From contig NZ_CP108352.1 in the NCBI RefSeq assembly GCF_036237275.1, positions 6,758,001-6,822,000 of the forward strand: a stretch of DNA of 64,000 bases, given 5' to 3'. Below, piece after piece: positions 17,235 through 25,692 of this stretch. Position 1 is the stretch's first letter. Each line of letters opens with the position of its first letter. The stretch is from Streptomyces sp. NBC_01353. Lineage in GTDB: Bacteria > Actinomycetota > Actinomycetes > Streptomycetales > Streptomycetaceae. A model generated the notes under the pieces. The model made no database searches and was not told the origin of the DNA. It saw nothing but the letters and a program-made list of their open reading frames with translations. The position numbers and the translations under genes were made by a program.

Positions 17235-17669
17235 TCAGCTCTGGTTGAAGAAACCGTCCTGCGCACGGCCCGCGGAGTCCCCGCTGATGATCTGGGTGTC
17301 GGCGGGGGTCAGCAGGAAGACCCGCGTCGCCACCCGCTCGATCGATCCACGCAGACCGAAGGCGAGACCGGCGGCGAAGTCCACCACGCGCTTGGCGTCG
17401 GAGGGCTCCATGGCCGTGAGGTTCACGATGACCGGGACGCCGTCCCGGAAGAGCTCGCCGATGCCCCGGGCGTCCCGGAACCCGTCCGGGGAGACGGTCG
17501 CGATCCGGCGGCCCTGCTCCTGCGCCGAGTCGGACGCCACCCGGACCCGCGGGTCCGTCACCCAGGCGTCGCCGCTCTCGGCACCCTCGGCGTACTCGTC
17601 GTCGTAGTAACGCTCGTCGCTGTCCTCGACGAGTCCCAGCCAGGCGCTCGCCTTGCGCACCGATCCCAT
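17235..17669 (-). CDS. sflA: SepF-like cell-division protein (SflA type)
   Basis: This encodes 144 residues. The N terminus has the membrane-targeting-like [16 protein letters not shown] seen in SepF. It is followed by an acidic linker and a SepF core domain with [25 protein letters not shown] and [14 protein letters not shown]. SepF anchors FtsZ; in Streptomyces the paralogues SflA and SflB modulate FtsZ assembly in aerial and vegetative hyphae. The choice of SflA rather than SflB or SepF rests on gene neighbourhood (near der) and the absence of ftsZ/ylm genes. AAAGGAGG lies six bases before ATG 17669. An 8-bp inverted repeat lies 35 bases upstream. Confidence 0.87.
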   Translation of the reverse strand: MGSVRKASAWLGLVEDSDERYYDDEYAEGAESGDAWVTDPRVRVASDSAQEQGRRIATVSPDGFRDARGIGELFRDGVPVIVNLTAMEPSDAKRVVDFAAGLAFGLRGSIERVATRVFLLTPADTQIISGDSAGRAQDGFFNQS

Positions 17670-17990
17670 GGACGCCTCCTTTCAGCGCGGTCACTTGTGG
17701 TTCCGCAATCCCTATCGTCGTCCATGATGCGGATTGCGCGCCAAGTGGATAGTCGGCGCGCGCGGGTTTCGTGACGGTACTGGTGCAGAACGTGAGGTCT
17801 GTTTTCTGGCGAATCGTCAGGAATCTTGCGGTATACGGGGCCTGACGGAGGTTCCGGAGGGGGTGTGCAACTTAAAATATGAAAGTCGGGCCAGAAGGGT
17901 GACGGTCGGAGCGTACGGGTGAACGAGCGGGCTCGATACGATGTCCGCGGAGCGCTGAAGCACACGCGCACGACTCACGGGGGAGTCTCT
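17670..17990. other. Divergent promoter region between sflA and the DUF5685 gene
   Basis: This 321-base region holds both promoters. CGCAATCC (17704-17711) and GGATTGCG (17731-17738) form an 8-bp inverted repeat with 19-base spacing just upstream of sflA, a plausible regulator site. A markedly AT-rich patch, CTTAAAATATGAAAG (about 17872-17886), is the best candidate for a promoter towards the right-hand gene. No gene is evident. Confidence 0.5.
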
Positions 17991-19250
17991 TTGTTCGGAA
18001 TCGTCAGGCCCTGCACGCACCGGCTCACGGACGGCCTCAAGACCGAGTGGATGGCCCATCTCTGCGGCCTCTGCCTGGCACTTCGGGCCGACCACGGGCA
18101 GTTCGCCCGGGTGGTCACGAACTACGACGGCCTCATAGTCTCCGTTCTGACGGAGGCTCAGACCGGCGCGGTCCCCGGCGGGCGGCGCACCGCGGGACCC
18201 TGTCCACTGCGCCAGATGAAGAGCGCGCCGGTCGCCCAGGGCGAGGGTGCGCGGCTCGCCGCGGCGGTCTCGCTCGTCCTCGCCTCGGCGAAGGTACGGG
18301 ACCACGTCGCCGACCGGGACGGGCTGTTGGCCCGCAGGCCGGTCGCCGCGGCGGCCCGCCGGGTCGCCCGGTCCTGGGACCGGGCGGGCGCGCGCACCGG
18401 ACGCGAGCTCGGCTTCGACACGGCGGTCCTGGTGGACGCCGTCGACCGGCAGACCGGGATCGAGACGCTCGCCGGGCCCGGCACACCGCTTCTCGTCGTG
18501 ACGGAGCCGACCGAGACGGCGACGGCCGCGGCCTTCGCCCACACCGCGCTCCTGGCGGGCCGGCCCGAGAACGTGGAGCCGCTGGCCGAGGCGGGCCGGC
18601 TCTTCGGGCGGCTCGCGCACCTGCTGGACGCCGTGGAGGACCGCGAGGCCGACGCCGCGTCGGGTGCCTGGAACCCGCTCACCGCGACGGGCACGTCGCT
18701 GGAGGAGGCGCGCCGCCTCGCGGACGACGCGCTGCACGGGATCCGGCTGGCGCTGCGGGACGCGGAGTTCGTGAACGGGAAGCTGGCGCACGTGCTGCTC
18801 GCGCACGAGCTCCGCACCTCGGTGGACCGTGCCTTCGGCACGACGACCTGCGCGCACGGGACGCCCGGGCCGGGGCAGGGTCCCGTGCCCGGAAATCCGT
18901 ACGCGGGCGGCAATCAGTACGGGGGAGGCGGCAGCCCGTACGGGGGTGGGGGCGGCCCTTACGGCGGCGGTCCCTACGGCGGCGGGGGATTCGGTGGGCC
19001 TGGTGGCCCCGGCGGGCCTGGTGGGCTGCCGCCGCAGTTCGGCGGCGGTGAGCCCCCGAAGCCCAAGCCGCGCTCGTTCCTGGGTGGCTGTGCCGCGTTC
19101 ACCTGGCTCTTCTGCACCTGCCAGATCTGCTGCGCGAAGGAGTACGAGGGCCCCTGGTCCCGGAAGAAGCGCGAGGGCTGCTGCCGGGACTGCGACTGCA
19201 ACTGTGACGGCAACGCCTGCGACTGCTGCTGCCCCTGCGACGGCTGCTGA
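17991..19250 (+). CDS. DUF5685 family protein with Gly/Tyr-rich linker and cysteine-rich tail
   Basis: This encodes 419 residues from a TTG start at 17991. GGGGGAG lies seven bases upstream, and the resulting N terminus MFGIVRPCTHRL is what I recall for the family. The N-terminal domain (about 1-290) is helical and carries HLCGLCLALRADHG, a CxxC motif. A Gly/Pro/Tyr-rich linker follows (about 300-355). The last 53 residues hold 16 cysteines, including CTCQICC, CCRDCDCNCD and CDCCCPCDGC. A metal-binding or redox role is likely for the tail, but the function of the family is unknown. Confidence 0.88.
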   Translation: MFGIVRPCTHRLTDGLKTEWMAHLCGLCLALRADHGQFARVVTNYDGLIVSVLTEAQTGAVPGGRRTAGPCPLRQMKSAPVAQGEGARLAAAVSLVLASAKVRDHVADRDGLLARRPVAAAARRVARSWDRAGARTGRELGFDTAVLVDAVDRQTGIETLAGPGTPLLVVTEPTETATAAAFAHTALLAGRPENVEPLAEAGRLFGRLAHLLDAVEDREADAASGAWNPLTATGTSLEEARRLADDALHGIRLALRDAEFVNGKLAHVLLAHELRTSVDRAFGTTTCAHGTPGPGQGPVPGNPYAGGNQYGGGGSPYGGGGGPYGGGPYGGGGFGGPGGPGGPGGLPPQFGGGEPPKPKPRSFLGGCAAFTWLFCTCQICCAKEYEGPWSRKKREGCCRDCDCNCDGNACDCCCPCDGC

Positions 19251-19269
19251 CGGACCGTCGGAGACCGCA

Positions 19270-19307
19270 GGTACGGGCCGGGGCGCGCGGAGCCCCCGGC
19301 GCGTACC
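19270..19307. terminator. Bidirectional hairpin between DUF5685 and binding-protein genes
   Basis: GGTACG pairs with CGTACC (19302-19307), and inside it CCGGGG (19278-19283) pairs with CCCCGG (19294-19299), separated by small symmetric internal loops. It occupies nearly the whole 58-base gap between two converging genes, so it probably terminates both. Confidence 0.65.
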
Positions 19308-19308
19308 G

Positions 19309-20277
19309 TCACTTCGTCGGCGCCGGGATCTCCGGCGGGGAGATCCGGGACTCGGCGATGGCCGAGTCCGTCAGGCCCCACTTCTTCAGGATCCGGTCGT
19401 ACGTGCCGTCCGCCTTCAGCTTGTTCACCGCCGCCTGGAACGCCGGGGCCAGCGCAGTGCCCTTCTTGAAGGCGAAGCCCACGTCCAGGCGGCGGTACTC
19501 GTTGAGGAACGTCACGTTCTCCTGCTGGGTCACCGCGTACCGCAGGCCGTTGACCGTGCTCATCAGCACATCGCTGCGGCCCTGCTGGAGCGACATCCAC
19601 TGGGCGCCCAGGTCGTTGAAGACCTGTACGTCGTACGGCTTCCTGCCGGCCGCCGCGCAGCGCGGCCGGTTCTTCTCCAGCGTCGCCTCGAACGTCGTAC
19701 CGCCGCCCGTCGCCACGTTCAGACCGCACAGCTGTGTCAGGTCGGTGACCTCCTTCAGCGGGCTGTCCGCGCGCGCCGCGAACCCCTGCCCGTCGTTGAT
19801 GTAGGTCACGAAGTCGATCGTCCTGCGCCGCTCCTCCGTCACCCCGAAGTTCCCCGTGCCGACGTCGTACTTCCCGCTGCCGAGAGCCGGCAGGATCGCC
19901 TCCCAACTCACCACCTCGCGCTTCACCCGGAGCCCGAGCACCTTCGCCACCGCGTCCGTGATGTCGACGTCCCCGCCGACCAGGGTCCTCCCGTCCGGGA
20001 GGTAGGCCGCGCCGGGCAGGGTGCCGGACGCGGAGGCGACGGAGATCGTGCCCCGCTGCCGTACGTCCGCGGGCAGCAGCCTCGCCGCCGCCTCGTCCTT
20101 CGCGATCGTCGAGACCACGTCGGCCGTCGGCACCGCGCCCTTCTTCGCACCCGCCGCACCGGCCGGCGCGGGCAGCGTCGGCGCGGGCGTTCCCGAGCCG
20201 CAGGCCGTGAGGGTGAGCGCGGCCGCGGTGATCAGGGCGAAGGCGACCGTGTGGCGCTGTGTACTGGTGAGGCTCAT
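19309..20277 (-). CDS. Amino-acid ABC transporter substrate-binding lipoprotein (family 3)
   Basis: This encodes 322 residues with a lipobox LTAC (Cys about residue 26). A family 3 solute-binding fold follows: GTISVASASGTLPGAAYLPDG, GGDVDITDAVAKVLGL and YDVGTGNFGVTEERR. Such proteins bind polar amino acids, cystine or similar compounds. Its ATG overlaps the stop of the GNAT gene as ATGA. The matching permease and ATPase are encoded divergently at 21.2-24.6 kb, and a cysteine-ending leader peptide lies upstream, so a sulphur amino acid or other sulphur source is a reasonable guess for the ligand. Confidence 0.92.
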   Translation of the reverse strand: MSLTSTQRHTVAFALITAAALTLTACGSGTPAPTLPAPAGAAGAKKGAVPTADVVSTIAKDEAAARLLPADVRQRGTISVASASGTLPGAAYLPDGRTLVGGDVDITDAVAKVLGLRVKREVVSWEAILPALGSGKYDVGTGNFGVTEERRRTIDFVTYINDGQGFAARADSPLKEVTDLTQLCGLNVATGGGTTFEATLEKNRPRCAAAGRKPYDVQVFNDLGAQWMSLQQGRSDVLMSTVNGLRYAVTQQENVTFLNEYRRLDVGFAFKKGTALAPAFQAAVNKLKADGTYDRILKKWGLTDSAIAESRISPPEIPAPTK

Positions 20278-20771
20278 GGCTTCGGGGTCTCCAGGTGCTT
20301 CTCGAACGGCAGCAGGCCGATCGACTCCGGATCCGCGGACGGATCGAACAGCGGGCGGTAACCGGCCGCCAGATAGAGGCCCTTGGCCTCGGGCTGGCGC
20401 GGGCCGGTGGTGAGGTACACGCGGGAGTAGCCGCGGTCGGCGGCCTCCCGTTCGAGGACGGTCAGAACCCGGCGCGCGAGGCCGCGGCGGCGGTGCGCGG
20501 AGTGCGTCCAGATCCTCTTCAGCTCGACGGTGTGCGGGTTGCGACGGCGGTACGCGCCACCGGCGACGGGCCTGCCGTGCTCCAGGAGCAGCAGGAACGC
20601 GCCCTGCGGAGGGGCGAACTCCTCGGGCGGGTAGCGCCGGAGGTCGGCGTCGGAGCCGTAGCGGGTGAGGTACTCGTGCGCCAGCTCGTCGAGAAGCGGG
20701 CGCGCCAAAGGGTCGTCGACCGTGGTCCGGCGCACGGACAGCGCGGATCCACGGCTGGGCGTGGAGGTCAT
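20274..20771 (-). CDS. GNAT family N-acetyltransferase
   Basis: This encodes 165 residues. The acetyl-CoA-binding motif A is clear: VELKRIWTHSAHRRRGLARRVLTVLE, with RRRGLA at the pyrophosphate loop, followed by YSRVYLTTGPRQPEAKGLYLAAGY. It transfers acetyl groups to an unknown amine. It is the first structural gene after the leader peptide and is translationally coupled to the binding-protein gene by ATGA, so it may modify the imported compound. Confidence 0.9.
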   Translation of the reverse strand: MTSTPSRGSALSVRRTTVDDPLARPLLDELAHEYLTRYGSDADLRRYPPEEFAPPQGAFLLLLEHGRPVAGGAYRRRNPHTVELKRIWTHSAHRRRGLARRVLTVLEREAADRGYSRVYLTTGPRQPEAKGLYLAAGYRPLFDPSADPESIGLLPFEKHLETPKP

Positions 20772-20885
20772 ACGTGTCCCTCAGGAGGAGGACAAGGCAG
20801 GGCGGAGCGAGGGGAGTCGAGCTCGGCTACACAGGTGAAGGCGCCGCGCGGAAGAGTGCGGGCAGGCGATACGCAGGGGGTCGGC

Positions 20886-20957
20886 TCAACAGGAAGAGGA
20901 CCACACGCGACCGAAGTCGATGTGGGAGCGCGTGACCAGCCACTGCTGCGAATGCAT
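20886..20957 (-). CDS. Putative cysteine-responsive leader peptide (23 aa)
   Basis: ATG 20957 to TGA 20886 encodes a peptide whose core, LVTRSHIDFGRV, fits the recurrent actinobacterial leader-peptide pattern L-V-[ST]-R-x-H-[VI]-D-[LF]-G-R. It ends in SSSC immediately before the stop. Peptides of this type precede sulphur-assimilation and sulphur amino acid transport operons, and the terminal Cys is where ribosomes would stall when charged tRNA-Cys is short. A weak -35/-10 pair (TTGACG, 17 bases, TCCACT) would place the transcript start on the ATG itself, giving a leaderless message. It lies 114 bases upstream of the GNAT gene on the same strand. Confidence 0.75.
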   Translation of the reverse strand: MHSQQWLVTRSHIDFGRVWSSSC

Positions 20958-21028
20958 GGCCCAAGTGGAACAGGTATCCGATTGCCCGTCAACCACGATG
21001 AGACGTACGGCTCATCCTTCGGACAGCC

Positions 21029-21059
21029 TTGACAAGGCGGCGCTCTGCCGCCGTAGCCT
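21029..21059 (+). promoter_or_regulatory. Promoter of the permease operon
   Basis: TTGACA (21029-21034) and TAGCCT (21054-21059) are separated by 19 bases and match the vegetative -35 and the Streptomyces -10 pattern TAGNNT. The spacer contains an inverted repeat GGCGG/CCGCC. The predicted transcript start is about 93 bases before the permease ATG. Confidence 0.6.
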
Positions 21060-21158
21060 CAAGGGGCGGATCGAGCTGAGGGGCTCGGATCCGTGCTCGC
21101 CGCGCGTGAAGGCGCACACCCGTGTTCGATCCGTCTCTGGAATCCACGGAGCCTTCGC

Positions 21159-22004
21159 ATGTCCGCGACCCTCACCAAGACCCCCTCCGCGGCCCCGCCG
21201 GCCGCCCCCCTCCGCATCGTCCCCGCCCGCCGCACCGGCCAATGGGCCGCGGCCGCCGTCGTTCTGGCGCTGCTCGCGCTCGGAATCGTCTCGGTCGTCC
21301 GCAACAGAGCCTTCCAGTGGGACGTCGTCGGCGACTACTTCACCTCGACCGCCGTCCTGCGCGGACTGGGCCTCACCCTCTGGCTGACCGCCCTCGTCAT
21401 GGTCCTCGGCTTCACCCTCGGCACCCTGCTCGCCGTCTTCAGACTCTCCGCCAACCCCGTGCTCCGCGCGGTCAGTTGGGGCTACATCTGGTTCTTCCGC
21501 TCCACGCCGATCCTGGTCCAGCTGCTCTTCTGGTTCAACATCGGGGCGCTCTACCCGACCATCCTCGGCGTCGACACGGTCAACCTCCTCGACCCCGTCG
21601 CGGTCGCCATCATCGGACTGACCCTGCACGAGGCCGCGTACGCCGCCGAGGTGGTGCGCGGCGGCATCCTGTCCGTCGACCGCGGCCAGATCGAGGCCGC
21701 CCAGTCCCTCGGCCTCGGGCGGTGGCGCCGGCTCACCCGGATCGTGCTCCCGCAGGCCATGCGCTCGATCGTCCCGCCCGCAGGGAACATGCTGATCGGC
21801 ACGCTCAAGGGCACCTCCATCGTCTCCGTCATCGCCGTCCAGGACCTGCTCTACTCCGTGCAGCTCGTCTACCACCGCACCTACCAGGTCGTGCCGCTCC
21901 TCCTGGTCGCCACGATCTGGTACGTCCTCGTCACCTCGGTCCTCGGCGTCGGACAGCACTACGTCGAGCGGTACTACGCCCGCGGCACGGCCGGTGCACG
22001 ATGA
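21159..22004 (+). CDS. Amino-acid ABC transporter permease (HisM/GlnP type)
   Basis: This encodes 281 residues with about five membrane helices. The His/Glu/Gln/Arg/opine permease signature is present (GLGLTLWLTALVMVLGF near residue 68) and the coupling EAA loop reads EAAQSLGLGRWRRLTRIVLPQA. It forms the channel of the importer with the ATPase at 23875 and the lipoprotein at 19309. ATG 21159 places the first helix at residues 28-46. It overlaps the FAD/NAD(P) gene by ATGA. Confidence 0.93.
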   Translation: MSATLTKTPSAAPPAAPLRIVPARRTGQWAAAAVVLALLALGIVSVVRNRAFQWDVVGDYFTSTAVLRGLGLTLWLTALVMVLGFTLGTLLAVFRLSANPVLRAVSWGYIWFFRSTPILVQLLFWFNIGALYPTILGVDTVNLLDPVAVAIIGLTLHEAAYAAEVVRGGILSVDRGQIEAAQSLGLGRWRRLTRIVLPQAMRSIVPPAGNMLIGTLKGTSIVSVIAVQDLLYSVQLVYHRTYQVVPLLLVATIWYVLVTSVLGVGQHYVERYYARGTAGAR

Positions 22005-23800
22005 CGCGGAACCCGTCCGTCGTGATCGTGGGCGCCGGGCCGAGAGGAACCGGCCTCCTGGAACGGCTCGCCGCCAACCTGCCGGAGCTGTACGGGGACC
22101 GGCCCCTGGACGTCCATCTCGTCGACCCGCACCCGGCCGGCGGCGGACGCATCTGGCGCACCGAGCAGTCACCGCTGCTCTGGATGAACTCGCAGGCCGA
22201 GGACGTCACCATGTTCACCGACGAGACGGTGGACATCGACGGCCCGGTGCGGCCGGGACCCACCCTCGCCGAGTGGGCCGGACTCGACGGCCGCACCTTC
22301 CCCAGCCGCCCCCAGCAGGGCGCCTACCTGCGCTGGGTGTACGAGCGGACCCGCGCCGCGCTGCCCGCCTCGGTCACCGTCCATGAGCACCGCACCCACG
22401 CGGTCCGGGTCGGCGGCCCGCGCGAAGGGCGCCAGCGGGTCTGGCTGGAGGACCGCTCCGTGCCGCTCGTCGCCGACCTTGTCGTGCTCACCCTCGGCCA
22501 TCTCGACGCCGAACCCGACGACGAACAGCGCCGGTCGGCCGACTTCGCCAAGCGCCACGGGCTGCTCCACCTCCCGCCCGACTTCACCGCCGACACCGAC
22601 CTGTCCGCGCTGCCCGCCGGTGAACCGGTGCTCGTACGCGGCTTCGGTCTCGCCTTCGTCGACCTGATGGTGCTGCTCACCGAGGGCCGCGGCGGGCGCT
22701 ACGAGGAGCGGGGCGAGCGGCTGGAGTACGTACCGTCCGGGCGTGAGCCGGTCCTGTACGTCGGATCCCGGCGCGGGTTGCCGTACCACTCCAAGATCGG
22801 GTACACGCTGGAGGGCGAACGGCCTCCGCTGCCCCGGTTCTTCGGCCCCGCCCAGGTCGACGAGCTGCTGAGGCGGCCCGGGCGGCTCGACTTCCGCCGC
22901 GACATCTGGCCCCTCGTCGACAAGGAGCTCGGCTGGGCCCACTACCACCGGCTCTTCGCAGCCCACCCCGAGCGGACCACCGCCGCGTGGACCGACTTCG
23001 AGGAGAAGTACGCGGCCGCGGCTCCCGGCGGGGCCGAGCTGGACGCCCTCGTCGCCGCCGCCGTCCCCGACCCCGCCGACCGGCTCGACCTGGACGCCCT
23101 CGACCACCCCCTGGACGGGGTGCGCTTCGCCTCGCCCGAGGCCCTCCAGGACGGGCTACGCCGCCACATCGCCGACGACCTGGCCCGGCGCCACGACCCC
23201 GAACACAGCCCGGACCTGGCGGTCTTCACCGCGCTGCTCTCGGTCTACGGGCAGCTCGTCCGGCTCGGCGACACCGGCGACCCGCGCGACTGGTGGCACG
23301 GCTTCTTCAGCTTCCTCGCCTCCGGACCGCCCGGCCCCCGGCTCCACCAGCTGCTCGCGCTCTCCCGTGCCGGGATCGTCCGCTTCCTCGGCGCCGGGAC
23401 GACCGTGGTGGCCGACGAGGAACGCGGGGTCTTCCGGGCCCACTCCATGAGCGTGCCGGGGGAGTGGACCGACGCCCGCGCCCTGGTCGAGGCCCGGCTC
23501 CCCGACCCGACCCTGGAACGCACCGGCAGCCCCCTGCTCCGCGCCCTCCACGAGGACGGCGCCCGGGCCACCGCGGCCGGACTGCTCGCCGTCGACCCCG
23601 CCGACGGGCGGATCCTGGAGCGCGGTGGGCGCCCGCACCCGCGCCGTTTCGCGCTCGGCCCGCACACCACCTCCCGGGCCGGTGGCGCCTTCACCCGTCC
23701 GCGCACCGGCGGTGCCGCCTTCCGCCAGAACGACGCGACCGCACGGACCGCGCTGGCCTTCCTGCACGACCTGTCCTGCCGTGCCCAGCTCAGCGCCTGA
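22001..23800 (+). CDS. FAD/NAD(P)-binding protein, NAD_binding_9 type
   Basis: This encodes 599 residues. The N-terminal Rossmann motif is VVIVGAGPRGTGLLERLAA (GxGxxG form), with an aromatic/acidic stretch LLWMNSQAEDVTMFTD, and a second nucleotide-binding region near EPVLVRGFGLAFVDLMVLL. The family is annotated as a flavin- or NAD(P)-binding oxidoreductase; its reaction is not known to me. Its position between permease and ATPase genes, with ATGA overlap to the former, suggests that it processes the imported compound, perhaps by oxidation or N-hydroxylation. No membrane segment or signal peptide is seen. Confidence 0.88.
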   Translation: MTRNPSVVIVGAGPRGTGLLERLAANLPELYGDRPLDVHLVDPHPAGGGRIWRTEQSPLLWMNSQAEDVTMFTDETVDIDGPVRPGPTLAEWAGLDGRTFPSRPQQGAYLRWVYERTRAALPASVTVHEHRTHAVRVGGPREGRQRVWLEDRSVPLVADLVVLTLGHLDAEPDDEQRRSADFAKRHGLLHLPPDFTADTDLSALPAGEPVLVRGFGLAFVDLMVLLTEGRGGRYEERGERLEYVPSGREPVLYVGSRRGLPYHSKIGYTLEGERPPLPRFFGPAQVDELLRRPGRLDFRRDIWPLVDKELGWAHYHRLFAAHPERTTAAWTDFEEKYAAAAPGGAELDALVAAAVPDPADRLDLDALDHPLDGVRFASPEALQDGLRRHIADDLARRHDPEHSPDLAVFTALLSVYGQLVRLGDTGDPRDWWHGFFSFLASGPPGPRLHQLLALSRAGIVRFLGAGTTVVADEERGVFRAHSMSVPGEWTDARALVEARLPDPTLERTGSPLLRALHEDGARATAAGLLAVDPADGRILERGGRPHPRRFALGPHTTSRAGGAFTRPRTGGAAFRQNDATARTALAFLHDLSCRAQLSA

Positions 23801-23874
23801 GCCCCGTCACGCGCGCCGCAGGCGCCCGTCCTCCACCACTCCGTCGAACGCCACCATCCGAAGGGGAGCGCCCG

Positions 23875-24636
23875 ATGAGCTCCATGGTCGAAGTCCGGTC
23901 CGTCCACAAGTCCTTCGGCGCGCTCGACGTGCTCCGGGGCGTCGACCTCGACGTCCGGGCCGGGGAGGTCGCCGTCGTCCTCGGCCCGTCCGGCTCCGGC
24001 AAGTCCACCCTGCTGCGGACCATCAACCACCTGGAGAAGGTCGACAGCGGCCGGATCAGCGTCGACGGCACCCTCGTCGGCTACCGCCGCTCCGGGAACA
24101 AGCTCCACGAACTGCGTGAACGCGAGATCCTCAAACAGCGCACCAGGATCGGCTTCGTCTTCCAGAACTTCCATCTCTTCCCGCACCTCACGGTGGTCGA
24201 GAACATCGTCGAGGCACCCGTCTGGGCCCTGAAGCGCCCACGCAAGGACGCCGTCGCCGCCGCCGAGAAGCTCCTCGACCGGGTCGGGCTCGCCGACAAG
24301 GCGGAGGCGTACCCCGGGCAGCTCTCCGGAGGCCAGCAGCAACGGGTCGCGATCGCCCGTGCGCTCGCCCTCGAACCGACGCTGCTGCTCTTCGACGAGC
24401 CGACCTCCGCACTCGACCCCGAGCTGGTCGGCGAGGTCCTCGACGTCATCAAGGACCTCGCCGCCTCCGGCACCACGATGATCGTCGTCACGCACGAGAT
24501 CGGCTTCGCACGCGAGGTCGCGGACACCGTCGTCTTCATGGACGAGGGCCGGATCGTCGAGCAGGGCCCACCCGCAGAGGTGCTCGACAGCCCCCGCCAC
24601 GAGCGCACCCGCGCCTTCCTCTCCAAGGTCCTCTGA
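23875..24636 (+). CDS. Amino-acid ABC transporter ATP-binding protein
   Basis: This encodes 253 residues with Walker A GPSGSGKST, Q-loop region GFVFQNFHLFPHLTV, signature LSGGQQQRVAIARAL, Walker B LLLFDEPTSALDPE and the switch His in VVTHEIGFA. It closely matches the GlnQ/HisP group. AAGGGGAG lies six bases upstream of ATG 23875. It completes the permease operon. Confidence 0.95.
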   Translation: MSSMVEVRSVHKSFGALDVLRGVDLDVRAGEVAVVLGPSGSGKSTLLRTINHLEKVDSGRISVDGTLVGYRRSGNKLHELREREILKQRTRIGFVFQNFHLFPHLTVVENIVEAPVWALKRPRKDAVAAAEKLLDRVGLADKAEAYPGQLSGGQQQRVAIARALALEPTLLLFDEPTSALDPELVGEVLDVIKDLAASGTTMIVVTHEIGFAREVADTVVFMDEGRIVEQGPPAEVLDSPRHERTRAFLSKVL

Positions 24637-24708
24637 CCAGCCGTACCCGACGACCCGCACGGCCAGCCACGTACCAGGAGCTGACGCCCTGTGGAAAGGT
24701 TGAACACC

Positions 24709-25509
24709 ATGAGCACGGATCCCCGACAGGGCGCACAGCAGGACTGGCAGCACTGGCACGAACAGCGCACGGCGGCGGTCGCCTCGTCGTACGGCCCGCT
24801 CTCCCTCACCGGTACGTACTGGCTCTCCGACTACCCGGAGGGGCGAATTCCGGCCGTTCCCGGACGGTGGCACGACGGCGGGGACGAGGTGGTCCTGACG
24901 GGGGACGCCGAGGACGCGATCACCGTCGACGGCAAGCCCCTGATCGGCAGTGTCCGGCTCACCGCGGACCACGCCCCGATCCACGAGTCCCGGGCCGAGT
25001 CCGCCGGCCGGCGTCTTGTCGTGCTGCGCCGCGAAGGTCTTTGGGCCGTACGGGACTTCGACCCCGAGTCGCAGGAGCGCCGCACCTTCCGGGGCATCGA
25101 GGCGACCCCGTACGACGAGCGCTGGGTGGTGCCCGGAACCTTCCGCGCCTACGAGCGGTCCCGCAGCGTCCGGGTGGAGAACGCCGACGGGAAGGAGCGC
25201 GGGCTCGGTCTCGCCGGCGAGCTCTCCTTCGAACTGCACGGCGTCGAGCACACGCTCCAGGTCGCGGTGGAGGACGACGGCACGCTGTGGGCGGTCTTCG
25301 CTGACCTCACCAGCGGCCGGGACAGCTACCGGTTCCGCTTTCTGCGTCCCCCCGCGCCGACGGCGGACGGCACGGTCACGGTCGACTTCAACCGCGCTCT
25401 GCTGCCGCCGTGCGCCTTCGCGGACCACTTCATCTGCCCCTTCCCGCCACCGGGGAACACCCTGGACACCGCGGTGCCGGCCGGGGAGCGACGGCTGGTC
25501 GAGGGCTGA
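24709..25509 (+). CDS. DUF1684 family protein
   Basis: This encodes 266 residues with no signal peptide. Family features are WQHWHEQRTAAVASSYGPLSL near the N terminus, a beta-rich middle, and the C-terminal CAFADHFICPFPPPGN, which has conserved Cys, Asp and His. The function of DUF1684 is unknown. ATG 24709 has AAAGG nine bases upstream and is chosen over GTG 24691. It starts 72 bases after the ATPase gene and could be a last gene of that operon. Confidence 0.88.
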   Translation: MSTDPRQGAQQDWQHWHEQRTAAVASSYGPLSLTGTYWLSDYPEGRIPAVPGRWHDGGDEVVLTGDAEDAITVDGKPLIGSVRLTADHAPIHESRAESAGRRLVVLRREGLWAVRDFDPESQERRTFRGIEATPYDERWVVPGTFRAYERSRSVRVENADGKERGLGLAGELSFELHGVEHTLQVAVEDDGTLWAVFADLTSGRDSYRFRFLRPPAPTADGTVTVDFNRALLPPCAFADHFICPFPPPGNTLDTAVPAGERRLVEG

Positions 25510-25692
25510 CCGGCCCCTTTGCACATGCCTCGCACCGGGCGGTAGTTGAGCGTCGTACGGTACGGCCGAAAGGCGCCCTTGCGGCAGTGGTACGGGCGGC
25601 CCGAGACTCCCCCACAGCGCCGGCCCCGGGCCGCGCCTCACGGGCCCGACACCCCACGTCGGGCCCCCGATTCCCCTCTGGAGGAACGCGAA

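Larger units (their letters stand above)
20772..21158. other. Divergent control region of the amino-acid-type ABC transporter genes
   Basis: This 387-base region separates the GNAT/binding-protein operon from the permease operon. It contains a 23-codon leader peptide on the minus strand (20886-20957), a possible minus-strand -35 TTGACG (20987-20992), and a plus-strand promoter (21029-21059). The 114 bases between the leader stop and the GNAT start could form an attenuator, but I do not see a single dominant hairpin. Confidence 0.6.

Noticed and set aside
21093-21158. Second leader peptide candidate just before the permease gene
   Set aside because: The frame containing GIHGAFACP has no stop after the Cys and does not fit the leader pattern; the other frame simply continues into the permease.
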